Shown here piece after piece: positions 32,768-41,296 of a stretch of DNA of 64,000 nt (its first letter is position 1; each line of letters starts with the position of its first letter). The DNA comes from an uncultured Dorea sp. GTDB lineage: Bacteria; Bacillota; Clostridia; Lachnospirales; Lachnospiraceae. Position numbers and translations under genes: made by a program. The stretch covers positions 60,675-124,674 of the forward strand of contig CAJURK010000002.1 in NCBI GenBank assembly GCA_910588745.1, written 5' to 3'. Under the pieces are notes generated by a model. It saw only the letters and a program-made list of their open reading frames with translations, ran no database searches and was not told the DNA's origin.

Positions 32768-34438
32768 CTAAAACAGTCCTGTAATCATTCCGTCTTGCGA
32801 TACGTCAATTCCGTTAGCCGCCGGAACCTTCGGAAGTCCCGGCATGGTCATAATCGCTCCGGTCAGGGCAACCACAAAACCGGCGCCGGCGCTCACGTAT
32901 ACTTCACGGATATGAATATCAAAATCCGTCGGCCTTCCAAGCTTTGTTGCATCGTCTGACAGGGAATACTGATTCTTTGCCATGCAGACCGGAAGATTTC
33001 CGAAACCAAGACTTTCTATTTTGGCAAGCTGCTTCTCGGCAGCCGGCTCATAAACGACGCCTTTCGCCCCATAGATTTCGCGGGAAATGGTCTCAATCTT
33101 TTCTTTTAACGGCGCCTGATCCCCATAGAGTGTGCGGAAATGACTCTCCTTATTCTCTAAGGTTTCCAGCACCTTCTCCGCAAGGGCAATTCCGCCTTCG
33201 CCTCCCTTTTCCCAAACCTCGGAAAGTGCAAATTCGCAGCCCCGCTCCTCACAGAACCGACGGATAAATTCATTCTCTGCCGCGGTGTCTGAAACAAAGG
33301 AGTTCAAGGTTACCACCACCGGAACGCCGTATTTCTGAATATTCTCAATATGCTTCTCCAGATTCACGATTCCTTTTGAAAGCGCCTCTAAATTCTCTTC
33401 GGAAAGCTCTGCCTTCGGCACGCCTCCGTTATACTTTAACGCCCGAACCGTAGCCACCAGCACAACTGCGTCCGGCTTTAATCCTGCCTTCCTGCACTTA
33501 ATATCCAAGAATTTCTCGGCGCCCAGATCCGCGCCGAAGCCTGCCTCTGTAATCGTAATATCCGCAAGCTTCAATGCCATCTTGGTCGCTCTCACGCTGT
33601 TGCATCCGTGCGCAATGTTCGCGAAAGGTCCGCCATGTACCAGCGCAGGCGTATGCTCCAGGGTCTGAATCAGATTCGGTTTGATCGCGTCCTTTAACAG
33701 CGCGGTCATCGCCCCGGTAGCATGAAGCTGTTCGGCAGTCACCGGCTCGCCCTGGAAATTATAGGCTACGATAATACGGCCCAGCCGTTCCTTCAAATCA
33801 TGGATATCGTCCGCCAGACAGAGAATCGCCATGATTTCAGACGCCACCGTAATGACAAAATGATCCTCTCTTACCATACCGTCCATTTTATTGCCAAGAC
33901 CCACCACGATATTCCTAAGATTCCGGTCATTCATATCTAAGCATCGTTTCCAGACCACCTGACGCGGATCAATCCCCAGTTCATTTCCCTGCTGGATATG
34001 GTTGTCAAGGAGGGCGGCCAGCAAATTATTAGCGGAGGTAATTGCATGGAAATCTCCGGTAAAATGAAGGTTCAAATCTTCCATCGGCACCACCTGCGCA
34101 TATCCGCCGCCTGCGGCGCCGCCTTTAATTCCAAAGCACGGGCCAAGAGACGGTTCCCTCAGAGCAATGATTGCCTTTTTATTTAACTTTGCCATGGCTT
34201 CTCCAAGTCCTACCGTCGTCGTCGTCTTGCCTTCGCCTGCCGGAGTCGGGTTGATTGCAGTTACCAGTACAAGCTTTCCGTCCGGGTTATTCTTTGTCTT
34301 CTCCCAGACGTCGTCGGACAGCTTCGCCTTATATTTTCCGTAAAACTCCAAATCCTCCTCCGGGATTCCGATAGAGGCGGCTACCTCTTTGATATGAACC
34401 ATACTGGCTTCCTGAGCAATTTGAATATCTGATTTCAT
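32768..34438 (-). CDS. fhs: Formate-tetrahydrofolate ligase
   Basis: Fhs makes 10-formyl-THF from formate, THF and ATP. It is 556 residues with the ATP-binding loop TAINPTPAGEGKTTTTVGLGEAM at about residues 60-82, LREPSLGPCFGIKGGAAGGGYAQVVPMEDLNLHFTGD (about 94-130), and the C-terminal TGAIMTMPGLPKVPAANGIDV. All are normal for the family. RBS AAGGA before ATG 34438. The ftsK stop is 102 bases upstream, with a GC-rich hairpin between. Together with folD it feeds purine and methionine synthesis; no further Wood-Ljungdahl genes are in the window. Confidence 0.98.
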   Translation of the reverse strand: MKSDIQIAQEASMVHIKEVAASIGIPEEDLEFYGKYKAKLSDDVWEKTKNNPDGKLVLVTAINPTPAGEGKTTTTVGLGEAMAKLNKKAIIALREPSLGPCFGIKGGAAGGGYAQVVPMEDLNLHFTGDFHAITSANNLLAALLDNHIQQGNELGIDPRQVVWKRCLDMNDRNLRNIVVGLGNKMDGMVREDHFVITVASEIMAILCLADDIHDLKERLGRIIVAYNFQGEPVTAEQLHATGAMTALLKDAIKPNLIQTLEHTPALVHGGPFANIAHGCNSVRATKMALKLADITITEAGFGADLGAEKFLDIKCRKAGLKPDAVVLVATVRALKYNGGVPKAELSEENLEALSKGIVNLEKHIENIQKYGVPVVVTLNSFVSDTAAENEFIRRFCEERGCEFALSEVWEKGGEGGIALAEKVLETLENKESHFRTLYGDQAPLKEKIETISREIYGAKGVVYEPAAEKQLAKIESLGFGNLPVCMAKNQYSLSDDATKLGRPTDFDIHIREVYVSAGAGFVVALTGAIMTMPGLPKVPAANGIDVSQDGMITGLF

Positions 34439-34497
34439 CTTTCCTTCGTCCTTTCTGTCCTATCTGATTCCTGTTTCGGGGTTTCCTGGCGCTGCCT

Positions 34498-34529
34498 GCC
34501 GGCCTGCATGCCGTTTCCGCAGGCCGGGC
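34498..34529. terminator. GC-rich hairpin between ftsK and fhs
   Basis: GCCGGCCTGC (34498-34507) pairs with GCAGGCCGGGC (34519-34529) around an 11-base loop. There is no U-tract on the minus strand, so termination is uncertain; it may instead stabilise an mRNA end or reduce readthrough from ftsK. Confidence 0.5.
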
Positions 34530-34540
34530 TTACAGATGCG

Positions 34541-37030
34541 TTATGTATTTTCCTCAATGTAGGCTTCAAACTCCTCCATCGACATTAATACCTTCCTTGG
34601 CTTCGTGCCTTCCTCCGGCCCCACAACGCCGGCTTCGCACAATTGATCCATAATTCTTGCCGCCCGGTTAAATCCAATTCGGAACATCCGCTGCAGCATT
34701 CCGATCGACGCTTTCTCTTTCTCTATAATAAACCTTCCAGCTTCCGCAAAGTAGGCGTCCTGGCTGCTCTCGCTTCCGCTCTCCGCTGCTATCTGAACGG
34801 TTCCCGCGGCGCTGGAATTGACCTGTTCGGTCACTTCTTCGCTGTAGGATACCTCCCCGTTGGTATCTTTTAAGAAATCTACAACGCTCTGTACTTCTTT
34901 ATCGGAAACAAATGCTCCCTGAACCCTGGCCGGCTTCTGATAACCGCTGGGATAAAAGAGCATGTCTCCTTTTCCGAGCAGCTTCTCCGCGCCGTTCATA
35001 TCAATAATAGTTCTGGAATCCACGCCTGAGGATACGGAAAACGCAATCCTTGAAGGCATATTTGCCTTAATCAGTCCGGTAATAACATTTACTGAAGGCC
35101 TCTGGGTGGCGATTACCAGATGGATTCCCGCAGCTCTGGCAAGCTGTGCCAGACGGCAGATCGCATCCTCTACATCGCCCGGCGCTACCATCATAAGATC
35201 CGCAAGCTCATCTACAATAATCACAATTTGAGGCATCTTCGACGGTTTGTCCCCATTCTCATCCGGCTTCTCATGCTCGATCTTCTCGTTGTATCCCTTC
35301 ATATCCCGAACCTGATGCTCGGCAAACATCTGGTAGCGCCGCATCATTTCGGTTACGGCCCAATTCAGCGCTCCCGCCGCTTTCTTTGGATCCGTGACTA
35401 CCGGAATCATCAGATGGGGAATCCCATTGTACACGCTGAGTTCCACTACCTTAGGGTCGATCATAATTAATTTCACTTCATCCGGCGAAGCCTTATATAA
35501 AATACTTACAATCAAGGTATTGATACAAACCGACTTGCCGGAACCGGTAGCTCCCGCTACAAGAAGGTGGGGCATCTTTGCAATATCGGTCACCACCGCC
35601 TTACCCGCAATATCTTTTCCCGCGGCAAAGGATATCTTAGACTGGCTTTCCTTAAAGTCCTTTGTCTCCAAAAGATCACGGAGCATAACGGTGGAATTTT
35701 CTTTATTCGGAACTTCGATTCCCACGGCCGCTTTGCCCGGAATCGGCGCTTCGATACGAATATCCGCCGCTGCTAAATTCAGCTTGATATCATCTGCAAG
35801 CCCCACGATTTTACTGACCTTAACGCCCTGTTCCGGAGCAAGCTCGTACCTGGTAACCGACGGCCCGCAGCTTACGTTGGTAATCGTAACTTTTACGCCG
35901 AAGCTTTGCAGGGTGTTCTGCAGCTTCATAGCTGTCTCTCTCAAAACAGCGTCGGAATCGCCGCCGTCTTTTTTTCCGCGCTTTAGAAGAGATATGGGAG
36001 GAATCTTGTATATCTGCTTCGGTTTCTCCCGATTTTCCTTGGATACCTTCTCGATATCTGCCGTCTCTTTTGCAAACTCGTCTGAACCGGCTGTCTGCTT
36101 CTGTCTACGTACAGGCTCTTTTGGCGCCGCGGGTTCCGGTATTTCGCAGTCTCCAGGAAAGGCTTCTGTGTCCGCAGGTTCCATGGAAGGCTCTCGTTCC
36201 TCTTCCTGATATTCGGTTCCCTGTGGCATACCGCGGTTAATCACAAATTCCGGCTGCTTCTTTGGTTCTTCTAATATCTCAGCCTGGGAATGTTTTCCGG
36301 CAGGCTTTTCCGTACCAGGAATCTCTTCCGCCGGTTTCAGTTCCCTTACGTTCGGCGACTTCTTGGCAAGGGTCGTATCAAACGATACTCCTTCCACGTG
36401 CCGGTCCTTCCTTTTTATCCGCTTTGGCTCTTTCCTATCTCCGTCTGATTTCTCCTGTTCCCGGAGTTTCTGGCGTTCTCTCGTGATCTCTCTGCGTCTG
36501 GCGCTTTTTTCTTTTGCTCTGGTATATGCCCGTCCGCCCTGCTTTTTTACGCCCTTCAAAGCGGATTTGCCGGTGATCACCACCATACAGATAATCATGA
36601 AAATCACAAGTACCACGTATGTACCGATGACGCCGAGGGCGGGCGTCATCATCGCCGTAAGAGACTCTCCCAAAGAACCGCCTGCTTTTGATACCATCTC
36701 AAACATTCCGCAGAGCAATACAAACAACAAAACAACAGCCCCTGATTTCACATACGCGGACAGATTGTATTTGTTCGATATGGTAAATGCAGTCAGTCCA
36801 AAAAGCAAGAAAGGAAACAAATACGCTCCCACGCCAAATGCTTCCATACTTAAGGATGAAACGGCATCTCCCACACTGCCGCCAAACCCAAAATTACTAA
36901 TTAGCAGTAAAATACTTGCCGCAAGCATGGCCCAGATTATAATCTCGTCAAATACAAAACTTTCTCCCGCTTTTGCCGCTGTCTTCTTCGTCCTTTTTGA
37001 ATTACTTCTTTTCTTAGACTTCGAAGCCAT
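34541..37030 (-). CDS. ftsK: FtsK/SpoIIIE DNA translocase
   Basis: A hexameric DNA pump acting at the division or sporulation septum. The 829-residue protein has a basic N-terminus, four membrane helices (about residues 28-170), a charged linker with many E, K and P (about 175-345), and the motor domain with Walker A VAGATGSGKSVCINTLIVSI (near residue 500) and Walker B IVIIVDELADLMM. The C-terminal gamma winged helix (IGMLQRMFRIGFNRAARIMDQLCEAGVVGP) recognises orientation sequences. I start at ATG 37030 (MASKSKKRSNSKR), which has AAGGGGG 6 bases upstream; an upstream start at 37048 lacks one. The tepA-ftsK order is also seen in Bacillus. Confidence 0.95.
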   Translation of the reverse strand: MASKSKKRSNSKRTKKTAAKAGESFVFDEIIIWAMLAASILLLISNFGFGGSVGDAVSSLSMEAFGVGAYLFPFLLFGLTAFTISNKYNLSAYVKSGAVVLLFVLLCGMFEMVSKAGGSLGESLTAMMTPALGVIGTYVVLVIFMIICMVVITGKSALKGVKKQGGRAYTRAKEKSARRREITRERQKLREQEKSDGDRKEPKRIKRKDRHVEGVSFDTTLAKKSPNVRELKPAEEIPGTEKPAGKHSQAEILEEPKKQPEFVINRGMPQGTEYQEEEREPSMEPADTEAFPGDCEIPEPAAPKEPVRRQKQTAGSDEFAKETADIEKVSKENREKPKQIYKIPPISLLKRGKKDGGDSDAVLRETAMKLQNTLQSFGVKVTITNVSCGPSVTRYELAPEQGVKVSKIVGLADDIKLNLAAADIRIEAPIPGKAAVGIEVPNKENSTVMLRDLLETKDFKESQSKISFAAGKDIAGKAVVTDIAKMPHLLVAGATGSGKSVCINTLIVSILYKASPDEVKLIMIDPKVVELSVYNGIPHLMIPVVTDPKKAAGALNWAVTEMMRRYQMFAEHQVRDMKGYNEKIEHEKPDENGDKPSKMPQIVIIVDELADLMMVAPGDVEDAICRLAQLARAAGIHLVIATQRPSVNVITGLIKANMPSRIAFSVSSGVDSRTIIDMNGAEKLLGKGDMLFYPSGYQKPARVQGAFVSDKEVQSVVDFLKDTNGEVSYSEEVTEQVNSSAAGTVQIAAESGSESSQDAYFAEAGRFIIEKEKASIGMLQRMFRIGFNRAARIMDQLCEAGVVGPEEGTKPRKVLMSMEEFEAYIEENT

Positions 37031-37096
37031 AGTATTCCCCCTTATCAACTCGTTTGTGTCCTATACTCTGAAAGCATAAAAACACATACTATCCTT

Positions 37097-37125
37097 AGTA
37101 TAGCATTTTTTAAAGGGACTGTCAT
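37097..37125 (-). promoter_or_regulatory. Sigma-A promoter of ftsK with overlapping palindrome
   Basis: On the minus strand ATGACA (37120-37125), 17 bases, TATACT (37097-37102), about 70 bases before ATG 37030. The -10 is part of a palindrome (ATACTA-AGGA-TAGTAT) that recurs before nnr. Confidence 0.7.
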
Positions 37126-37134
37126 TATTTATAT

Positions 37135-37878
37135 TCATCTATTTTCCTGTTTTTCATTAATCATTTCATGCAATTTGCACAGCGCCTCGCTCATACCGCC
37201 AACCTCGTCGATCAGTCCTTCCTCCACTGCTTCCCGTCCTTCCAAAAGAGTTCCCACGTCCTTTACAAGCTGGGTCGGATTCAGCATCAGTTCCTCGATT
37301 CTTTCCTTGGTCATTTTGGAATGCTTTGCAAGGAAACCGGTAATCCGGTCCTGTGTTTTTTCCATATTCCTGAAGCTCTGCATAACCCCGATAAACATTC
37401 CGCTGGAGCGGACCGGATGGATGATCATAGTTCCGGTAGGCACAATAAACGAATAATTTGCCGATACCGCTAACGGCCCTCCGATCGAATGGCTGCCTCC
37501 AAGCACCAGGGATACCGTAGGCTTGCTAAGGGACGCAATCATCTCGGCAATGGAAAGCCCCGCCTCCACATCGCCGCCCAGGGTATTAAGGAGAATCAGC
37601 AGGCCGTCTATTTCGTCGCTGTCTTCGATTTCTGCCAGCATGGGAAGCAGATGTTCGTATTTTGTGGCCTTGGTATTGCCGCTTACCGCCTCATGTCCCT
37701 CAATCTCCCCGATAATGGTAATCAGTTTGATCCGGTGCTTTGAGGAATTCTCTTCTAGGTTCACCGTTCCCATTTCTTTAATCTGTTCGTTCTTTTTTTC
37801 ATCCGCTTCCGCCGCTTTTCCGTCCCGTCCTGTTTTTGTGCGGTGGCAGTCCTTCCTTCCGTCAATATCCTTATACAT
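37135..37878 (-). CDS. tepA: TepA-like ClpP-family protease
   Basis: A serine protease of the ClpP/crotonase fold related to Bacillus TepA (YmfB). After a charged N-terminus of about 45 residues come LLILLNTLGGDVEAGLSIAEMI, the nucleophile serine in LGGSHSIGGPLA (near residue 130), and the histidine in GTMIIHPVRSSG. Length is 247 residues. It lies directly upstream of ftsK, as in Bacillus where tepA precedes spoIIIE. GGAGGTG lies 7 bases before ATG 37878 but is locked in the 3' arm of a 14-bp hairpin, which may control translation. Confidence 0.9.
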   Translation of the reverse strand: MYKDIDGRKDCHRTKTGRDGKAAEADEKKNEQIKEMGTVNLEENSSKHRIKLITIIGEIEGHEAVSGNTKATKYEHLLPMLAEIEDSDEIDGLLILLNTLGGDVEAGLSIAEMIASLSKPTVSLVLGGSHSIGGPLAVSANYSFIVPTGTMIIHPVRSSGMFIGVMQSFRNMEKTQDRITGFLAKHSKMTKERIEELMLNPTQLVKDVGTLLEGREAVEEGLIDEVGGMSEALCKLHEMINEKQENR

Positions 37879-37882
37879 TAAG

Positions 37883-37916
37883 AAACACCTCCATACCCTC
37901 TAGTATGGAAGTGTTT
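37883..37916 (-). promoter_or_regulatory. Hairpin that hides the tepA Shine-Dalgarno sequence
   Basis: On the minus strand AAACACTTCCATAC (37903-37916) pairs with GTATGGAGGTGTTT (37883-37896), loop of six. The GGAGGTG of tepA is in the 3' arm. The arm starts 8 bases after the metY stop, and the weak following U-run (UUUCUU) would also allow a terminator role. Confidence 0.7.
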
Positions 37917-37924
37917 TCATCAAA

Positions 37925-39205
37925 TTATACCTGAGCCAGCGCCTGAGCGATATCTGCAATGATATCATCCGCACTTTCAAGTCCTACGCTGAAACGAATC
38001 AGATCCGGACGTACTCCGGCCTCCATCAGTTCCTTATCGTTCATCTGACGGTGCGTATGGCTGGCCGGGTGCAGCACACAGCTTCTTGCATCCGCAACAT
38101 GGGTTACAATCGCAATCATCTTTAAGCTGTCCATCATCTTCACGGCAGCGTCTCTTCCGCCCTTTAGCCCAAAAGTCAGCACGCCGCAGGTACCGTCCGG
38201 CATATATTTCTGTCCCAGCTCATAGTAAGGATCGCCGGAAAGTCCCGGATAATTCACCCAGGCAGCCTTTTCATGATTTTTTAAATATTCCGCGGCTTTT
38301 TTTGCATTCTCACAGTGTCTTGGCACGCGAAGATGCAGCGTTTCCAGTCCCAGATTCAAGAGAAACGCATTCTGAGGGGACTGAATTGAGCCAAGGTCGC
38401 GCATAAGCTGAGCCGTTGCCTTCGTAATATAAGCGCCTTTTCCAAACTTCTGTGTATACACGATTCCATGATAAGTCTCATCCGGAGCGGTAAGCCCGGC
38501 GAACTTCTCGCCGTGGGCTTCCCAGTCAAAATTCCCGCTGTCTACAATTGCTCCGCCGACGCAGGAAGCATGTCCGTCCATATATTTTGTCGTAGAATGA
38601 ATTATAATATCCGCTCCCCACTCAAAAGGACGGCAGTTAATCGGCGTAGCGAAGGTATTGTCCACAATAAACGGTACGCCGTGGGCGTGAGCCGCCGCCG
38701 CGAACTTCTCAAAGTCAAGCACCACAAGCGCGGGATTGGCAATGGATTCTCCGAACACCGCCTTGGTATTCTCCTGAAAAGCCGCGTTCAATTCTTCTTC
38801 GCTGCAGTCCGGGTCTACAAAGGTCGCCTCAACCCCCATCTTTCTTATGGTATGCGCATATAAATTATAGGTGCCGCCGTAAATTGCCGAAGCGCACACA
38901 ATATGATCTCCCGCCTCACAGATATTCATCACCGCGTAGAAGCTTGCCGCCTGGCCGGAAGATGTAAGCATCGCCGCCACGCCGCCTTCCAAATCGCAGA
39001 TCTTAGCCGCCACCGCGTCATTGGTGGGATTCTGGAGCCTGGTGTAGAAATATCCGCTTTCTTCTAAATCAAACAGGCGTCCCATCTGGTCGCTGCTGCT
39101 GTATTTGAACGTGGTACTCTGATAAATCGGAACTACTCGCGGCTCTCCGTTGCCCGGCTCGTAACCGGACTGGATACACTTGGTCTCAATCTTATAATTG
39201 CTCAT
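37925..39205 (-). CDS. metY: O-acetylhomoserine sulfhydrylase MetY
   Basis: A PLP enzyme of the Cys/Met metabolism family that makes homocysteine from O-acetylhomoserine and sulfide. At 426 residues it has the MetY length rather than the shorter cystathionine lyases. Motifs: YQSTTFKYSSSDQMGRLFDLEE, ALTSSGQAA-type cofactor loop (MLTSSGQAASFYAV), NTFATPINCRPFEWGADIIIHSTTKYMDGH with the Schiff-base lysine near residue 208, and ADARSCVLHPASHTHRQM. No S-box or T-box leader is visible in the 15 bases between yebC and this gene, and it seems to be transcribed with yebC. Confidence 0.93.
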   Translation of the reverse strand: MSNYKIETKCIQSGYEPGNGEPRVVPIYQSTTFKYSSSDQMGRLFDLEESGYFYTRLQNPTNDAVAAKICDLEGGVAAMLTSSGQAASFYAVMNICEAGDHIVCASAIYGGTYNLYAHTIRKMGVEATFVDPDCSEEELNAAFQENTKAVFGESIANPALVVLDFEKFAAAAHAHGVPFIVDNTFATPINCRPFEWGADIIIHSTTKYMDGHASCVGGAIVDSGNFDWEAHGEKFAGLTAPDETYHGIVYTQKFGKGAYITKATAQLMRDLGSIQSPQNAFLLNLGLETLHLRVPRHCENAKKAAEYLKNHEKAAWVNYPGLSGDPYYELGQKYMPDGTCGVLTFGLKGGRDAAVKMMDSLKMIAIVTHVADARSCVLHPASHTHRQMNDKELMEAGVRPDLIRFSVGLESADDIIADIAQALAQV

Positions 39206-39220
39206 TCTTTTTCTCTCCCT

Positions 39221-39952
39221 CTACTCATCCCAATTATGATATACGTCCTGCACGTCGTCGTCATCGTCCAGGAGATCTAAGGTTTTCTGAATATTCTGGA
39301 TATCCTTCGGGTCGCTCAGTTCCACATAAGTCTGCGGAATCATCGTTACCACCGCGGACGCCATCTGGATCCCCGCCGCTTCCAACGCCTCTCTTACGCC
39401 GCTAAAATCCTCCGGCGCAGTCAGAATCTCAAAGCTGTCCTCTTCCTCGGCAAAATCCTCTGCCCCGGCATCCAAAGCCTGCATCATCAAATCATCCGCA
39501 TCCCCTTCAAACTCTTCTTTGTCAACAATAATTTGACCCTTCTTATCGAACATAAAGGAAACGCATCCTGGAGTTCCCACATTGCCGCTCCCCTTGGTAA
39601 AAGCGCTTTTCACATTCGACGCGGTACGGTTTTTATTATCCGTCAGTGTTTCCACGATGATTGCCGTTCCGTTTGGTCCGTAACCCTCGTATGTAATATG
39701 TTCATAGTTTGCGGAGGACGTATCCCCGGCCGCCTTCTTAATATTCCGCTCTATGGTATCGTTTGGCATATTGTTTGACTTTGCCTTCGCGATCACATCC
39801 CTCAGCCTGCTGTTATTAGCCGGGTCAGCGCTGCCGCCTTCCTTTACCGCTACCGCAAGTTCTTTCCCGATTTTGGTAAATATCTTACCCTTGGCAGCGT
39901 CGTTCTTTTCTTTTTTATGCTTGATATTCGCAAATTTTGAATGTCCTGACAT
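39221..39952 (-). CDS. yebC: YebC/PmpR-family protein
   Basis: A 243-residue YebC-family protein. These were called transcriptional regulators, and recent work on the family points to a role in translation of proline-rich stretches. It starts MSGHSKFANIKHKKEKNDAAKGKIFTK, the diagnostic N-terminus, so ATG 39952 is preferred over the longer frame to 40003. The middle has GGSADPANNSRLRDVIAKAKSNNMPNDTIERNIKKA, and the C-terminus is acidic (DDDDDVQDVYHNW). A 9-bp hairpin (40011-40032) lies 59 bases upstream. Confidence 0.95.
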   Translation of the reverse strand: MSGHSKFANIKHKKEKNDAAKGKIFTKIGKELAVAVKEGGSADPANNSRLRDVIAKAKSNNMPNDTIERNIKKAAGDTSSANYEHITYEGYGPNGTAIIVETLTDNKNRTASNVKSAFTKGSGNVGTPGCVSFMFDKKGQIIVDKEEFEGDADDLMMQALDAGAEDFAEEEDSFEILTAPEDFSGVREALEAAGIQMASAVVTMIPQTYVELSDPKDIQNIQKTLDLLDDDDDVQDVYHNWDE

Positions 39953-40010
39953 CGTTTCTCTCTCCTTATCCTCTATTTCATTCCATCGCAGCATGAAAAT
40001 CATCCATCTT

Positions 40011-40032
40011 GTTCCGCTTACATAAGCGGAAC
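40011..40032. repeat. Perfect hairpin upstream of yebC
   Basis: GTTCCGCTTA and TAAGCGGAAC form an exact 10-bp inverted repeat separated by CA (practically a 9-bp stem with a 4-base loop). There is no U-run beyond it. It lies between the CBS gene stop (40063) and the yebC ATG. Confidence 0.6.
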
Positions 40033-40062
40033 CGGCAGAATGGTCTTATTGTATCACGCATC

Positions 40063-40848
40063 CTATATTTTTTCAATCTTTACCGACTGAATTGCGTTGT
40101 TGTCTACCTCAAGTACCGTAAACAAATACCCTTCGTACATAACTGTACAATGTTCTTCCTCCCCGGGAATCCGGTCTAGCTGATGAATCAGAAATCCGTT
40201 CAGCGTCTCGTATTCTTCCTTATCAAACGACGTGTGCAGAAGTTCCTCTAAATCCTCTAAATCCGTAAACCCGTTCACTTCATAGGTTCCGTCCGCCCGC
40301 ACTTCAATATCTTCTTCCTCTTCGTCATATTCATCCATGATATTACCGACGATTTCCTCTAGAATATCCTCCATAGCCACAAGTCCCGAAGTCTGTCCGT
40401 ATTCGTCAATTACGATTGCAATGTGGTTCTTCTCCGCCTGCATTTCTTTAAACAGCCTGTCAATACTTTTTGTCTCCGGAATATACGCTACCGGCCTTAT
40501 GTAGTCTCCCAGCTCCTTAATAGGAGCCTGCTTAAGTCTGTCGTCAAAAAAACAGGTCATGGCGTCCCTTAGATGAAGCGTACCTACAACCTCGTCGATC
40601 CCCTCCCGGCAGATCGGGAACCTAGAGTGGGTCTCCTCAAGCATGAAGTGAAGCGCATTCTCTAACTTCTCTTCTTCATCAATGGCGACGATATCCCTTC
40701 TGTGGGTCATAATATCCTTTGCATCCTTATCCATGTACCGGACAATATTGCGGATAAGTTTAGCCGCCGGGGAGCCTGCCTGATCCTCTTCTTTTTCTTC
40801 CTCCTGAAATATCTGTTTCATCCGCTGAAACAAACTGCCCTCTTCCAT
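40063..40848 (-). CDS. CorC-like CBS-pair protein without membrane domain
   Basis: A 261-residue soluble protein: a short N-terminal helix, DIMTHRRDIVAIDEEEKL opening a CBS pair (about residues 45-165, with RFPICREGIDEVVGTLHLRDAM and IAIVIDEYGQTSGLVAMEDILEEIVGNI), then a CorC/HlyC transporter-associated domain (about 180-261). Usually this module is attached to a DUF21 membrane part; here, as in CorC of Proteobacteria, it stands alone. It may bind adenine nucleotides and regulate an ion transporter encoded elsewhere. AAGGAG precedes the ATG. It starts 16 bases after mazF. Confidence 0.88.
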   Translation of the reverse strand: MEEGSLFQRMKQIFQEEEKEEDQAGSPAAKLIRNIVRYMDKDAKDIMTHRRDIVAIDEEEKLENALHFMLEETHSRFPICREGIDEVVGTLHLRDAMTCFFDDRLKQAPIKELGDYIRPVAYIPETKSIDRLFKEMQAEKNHIAIVIDEYGQTSGLVAMEDILEEIVGNIMDEYDEEEEDIEVRADGTYEVNGFTDLEDLEELLHTSFDKEEYETLNGFLIHQLDRIPGEEEHCTVMYEGYLFTVLEVDNNAIQSVKIEKI

Positions 40849-40864
40849 CTTTTTTAACTCCTTT

Positions 40865-41212
40865 TTATGTATGAAGCTCCAAGCTTACCCGGATCGCCTC
40901 ATCAACTTTATTCATTAGTTCCCTGTCCAAATGCCCTACCATATCTTTCAGTCTCTGCTTGTCAATCGTACGGATTTGTTCCAATAGGATTACCGAATCC
41001 TTTACAAGCTGGCATCTTCTAGAATCCAGCTCGATATGGGTCGGAAGCTTCGCCTTATTCATCCTGGACGTAATCGCCGCGCAGATAATCGTCGGGCTGT
41101 GCCGGTTCCCCGTATCGTTCTGAATTACCAGAACCGGCCTTATGCCTCCCTGCTCGGAACCTACCACCGGACTCAAATCTGCGTAAAATATATCTCCTCG
41201 TTTTACCTGCAC
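40865..41212 (-). CDS. mazF: MazF/PemK-family endoribonuclease (NdoA-like)
   Basis: A 115-residue MazF-type toxin: MQVKRGDIFYADLSPVVGSEQGGIRPVLVIQND, then TIICAAITSRMNKAKLPTHIEL and VKDSVILLEQIRTIDKQRL. The basic and acidic catalytic patches of the family (Arg in GGIRPV, Thr in AAITS) are present. It starts with GTG 41212, CGGAG about 12 bases upstream. It sits 84 bases after alr, as ndoA does in Bacillus, but the mazE/ndoAI-type antitoxin gene expected between them is missing. I could find no short ORF with RHH or SpoVT features in that gap. Confidence 0.92.
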   Translation of the reverse strand: MQVKRGDIFYADLSPVVGSEQGGIRPVLVIQNDTGNRHSPTIICAAITSRMNKAKLPTHIELDSRRCQLVKDSVILLEQIRTIDKQRLKDMVGHLDRELMNKVDEAIRVSLELHT

Positions 41213-41296
41213 TGTTATTCACACTCCGATTTTCTAAGATAAAAGTATTATTTCCATCTTTCTCGGATGTATTCCGCACAGTTTAAAAAAACGCCC

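Noticed and set aside
37925..39220. S-box or T-box leader for metY
   Set aside because: Only 15 bases separate yebC and metY, with no room for a riboswitch.
40005..40062. Hairpin upstream of yebC as an intrinsic terminator
   Set aside because: The stem is perfect but no U-run follows on the minus strand, so I list it only as an inverted repeat.
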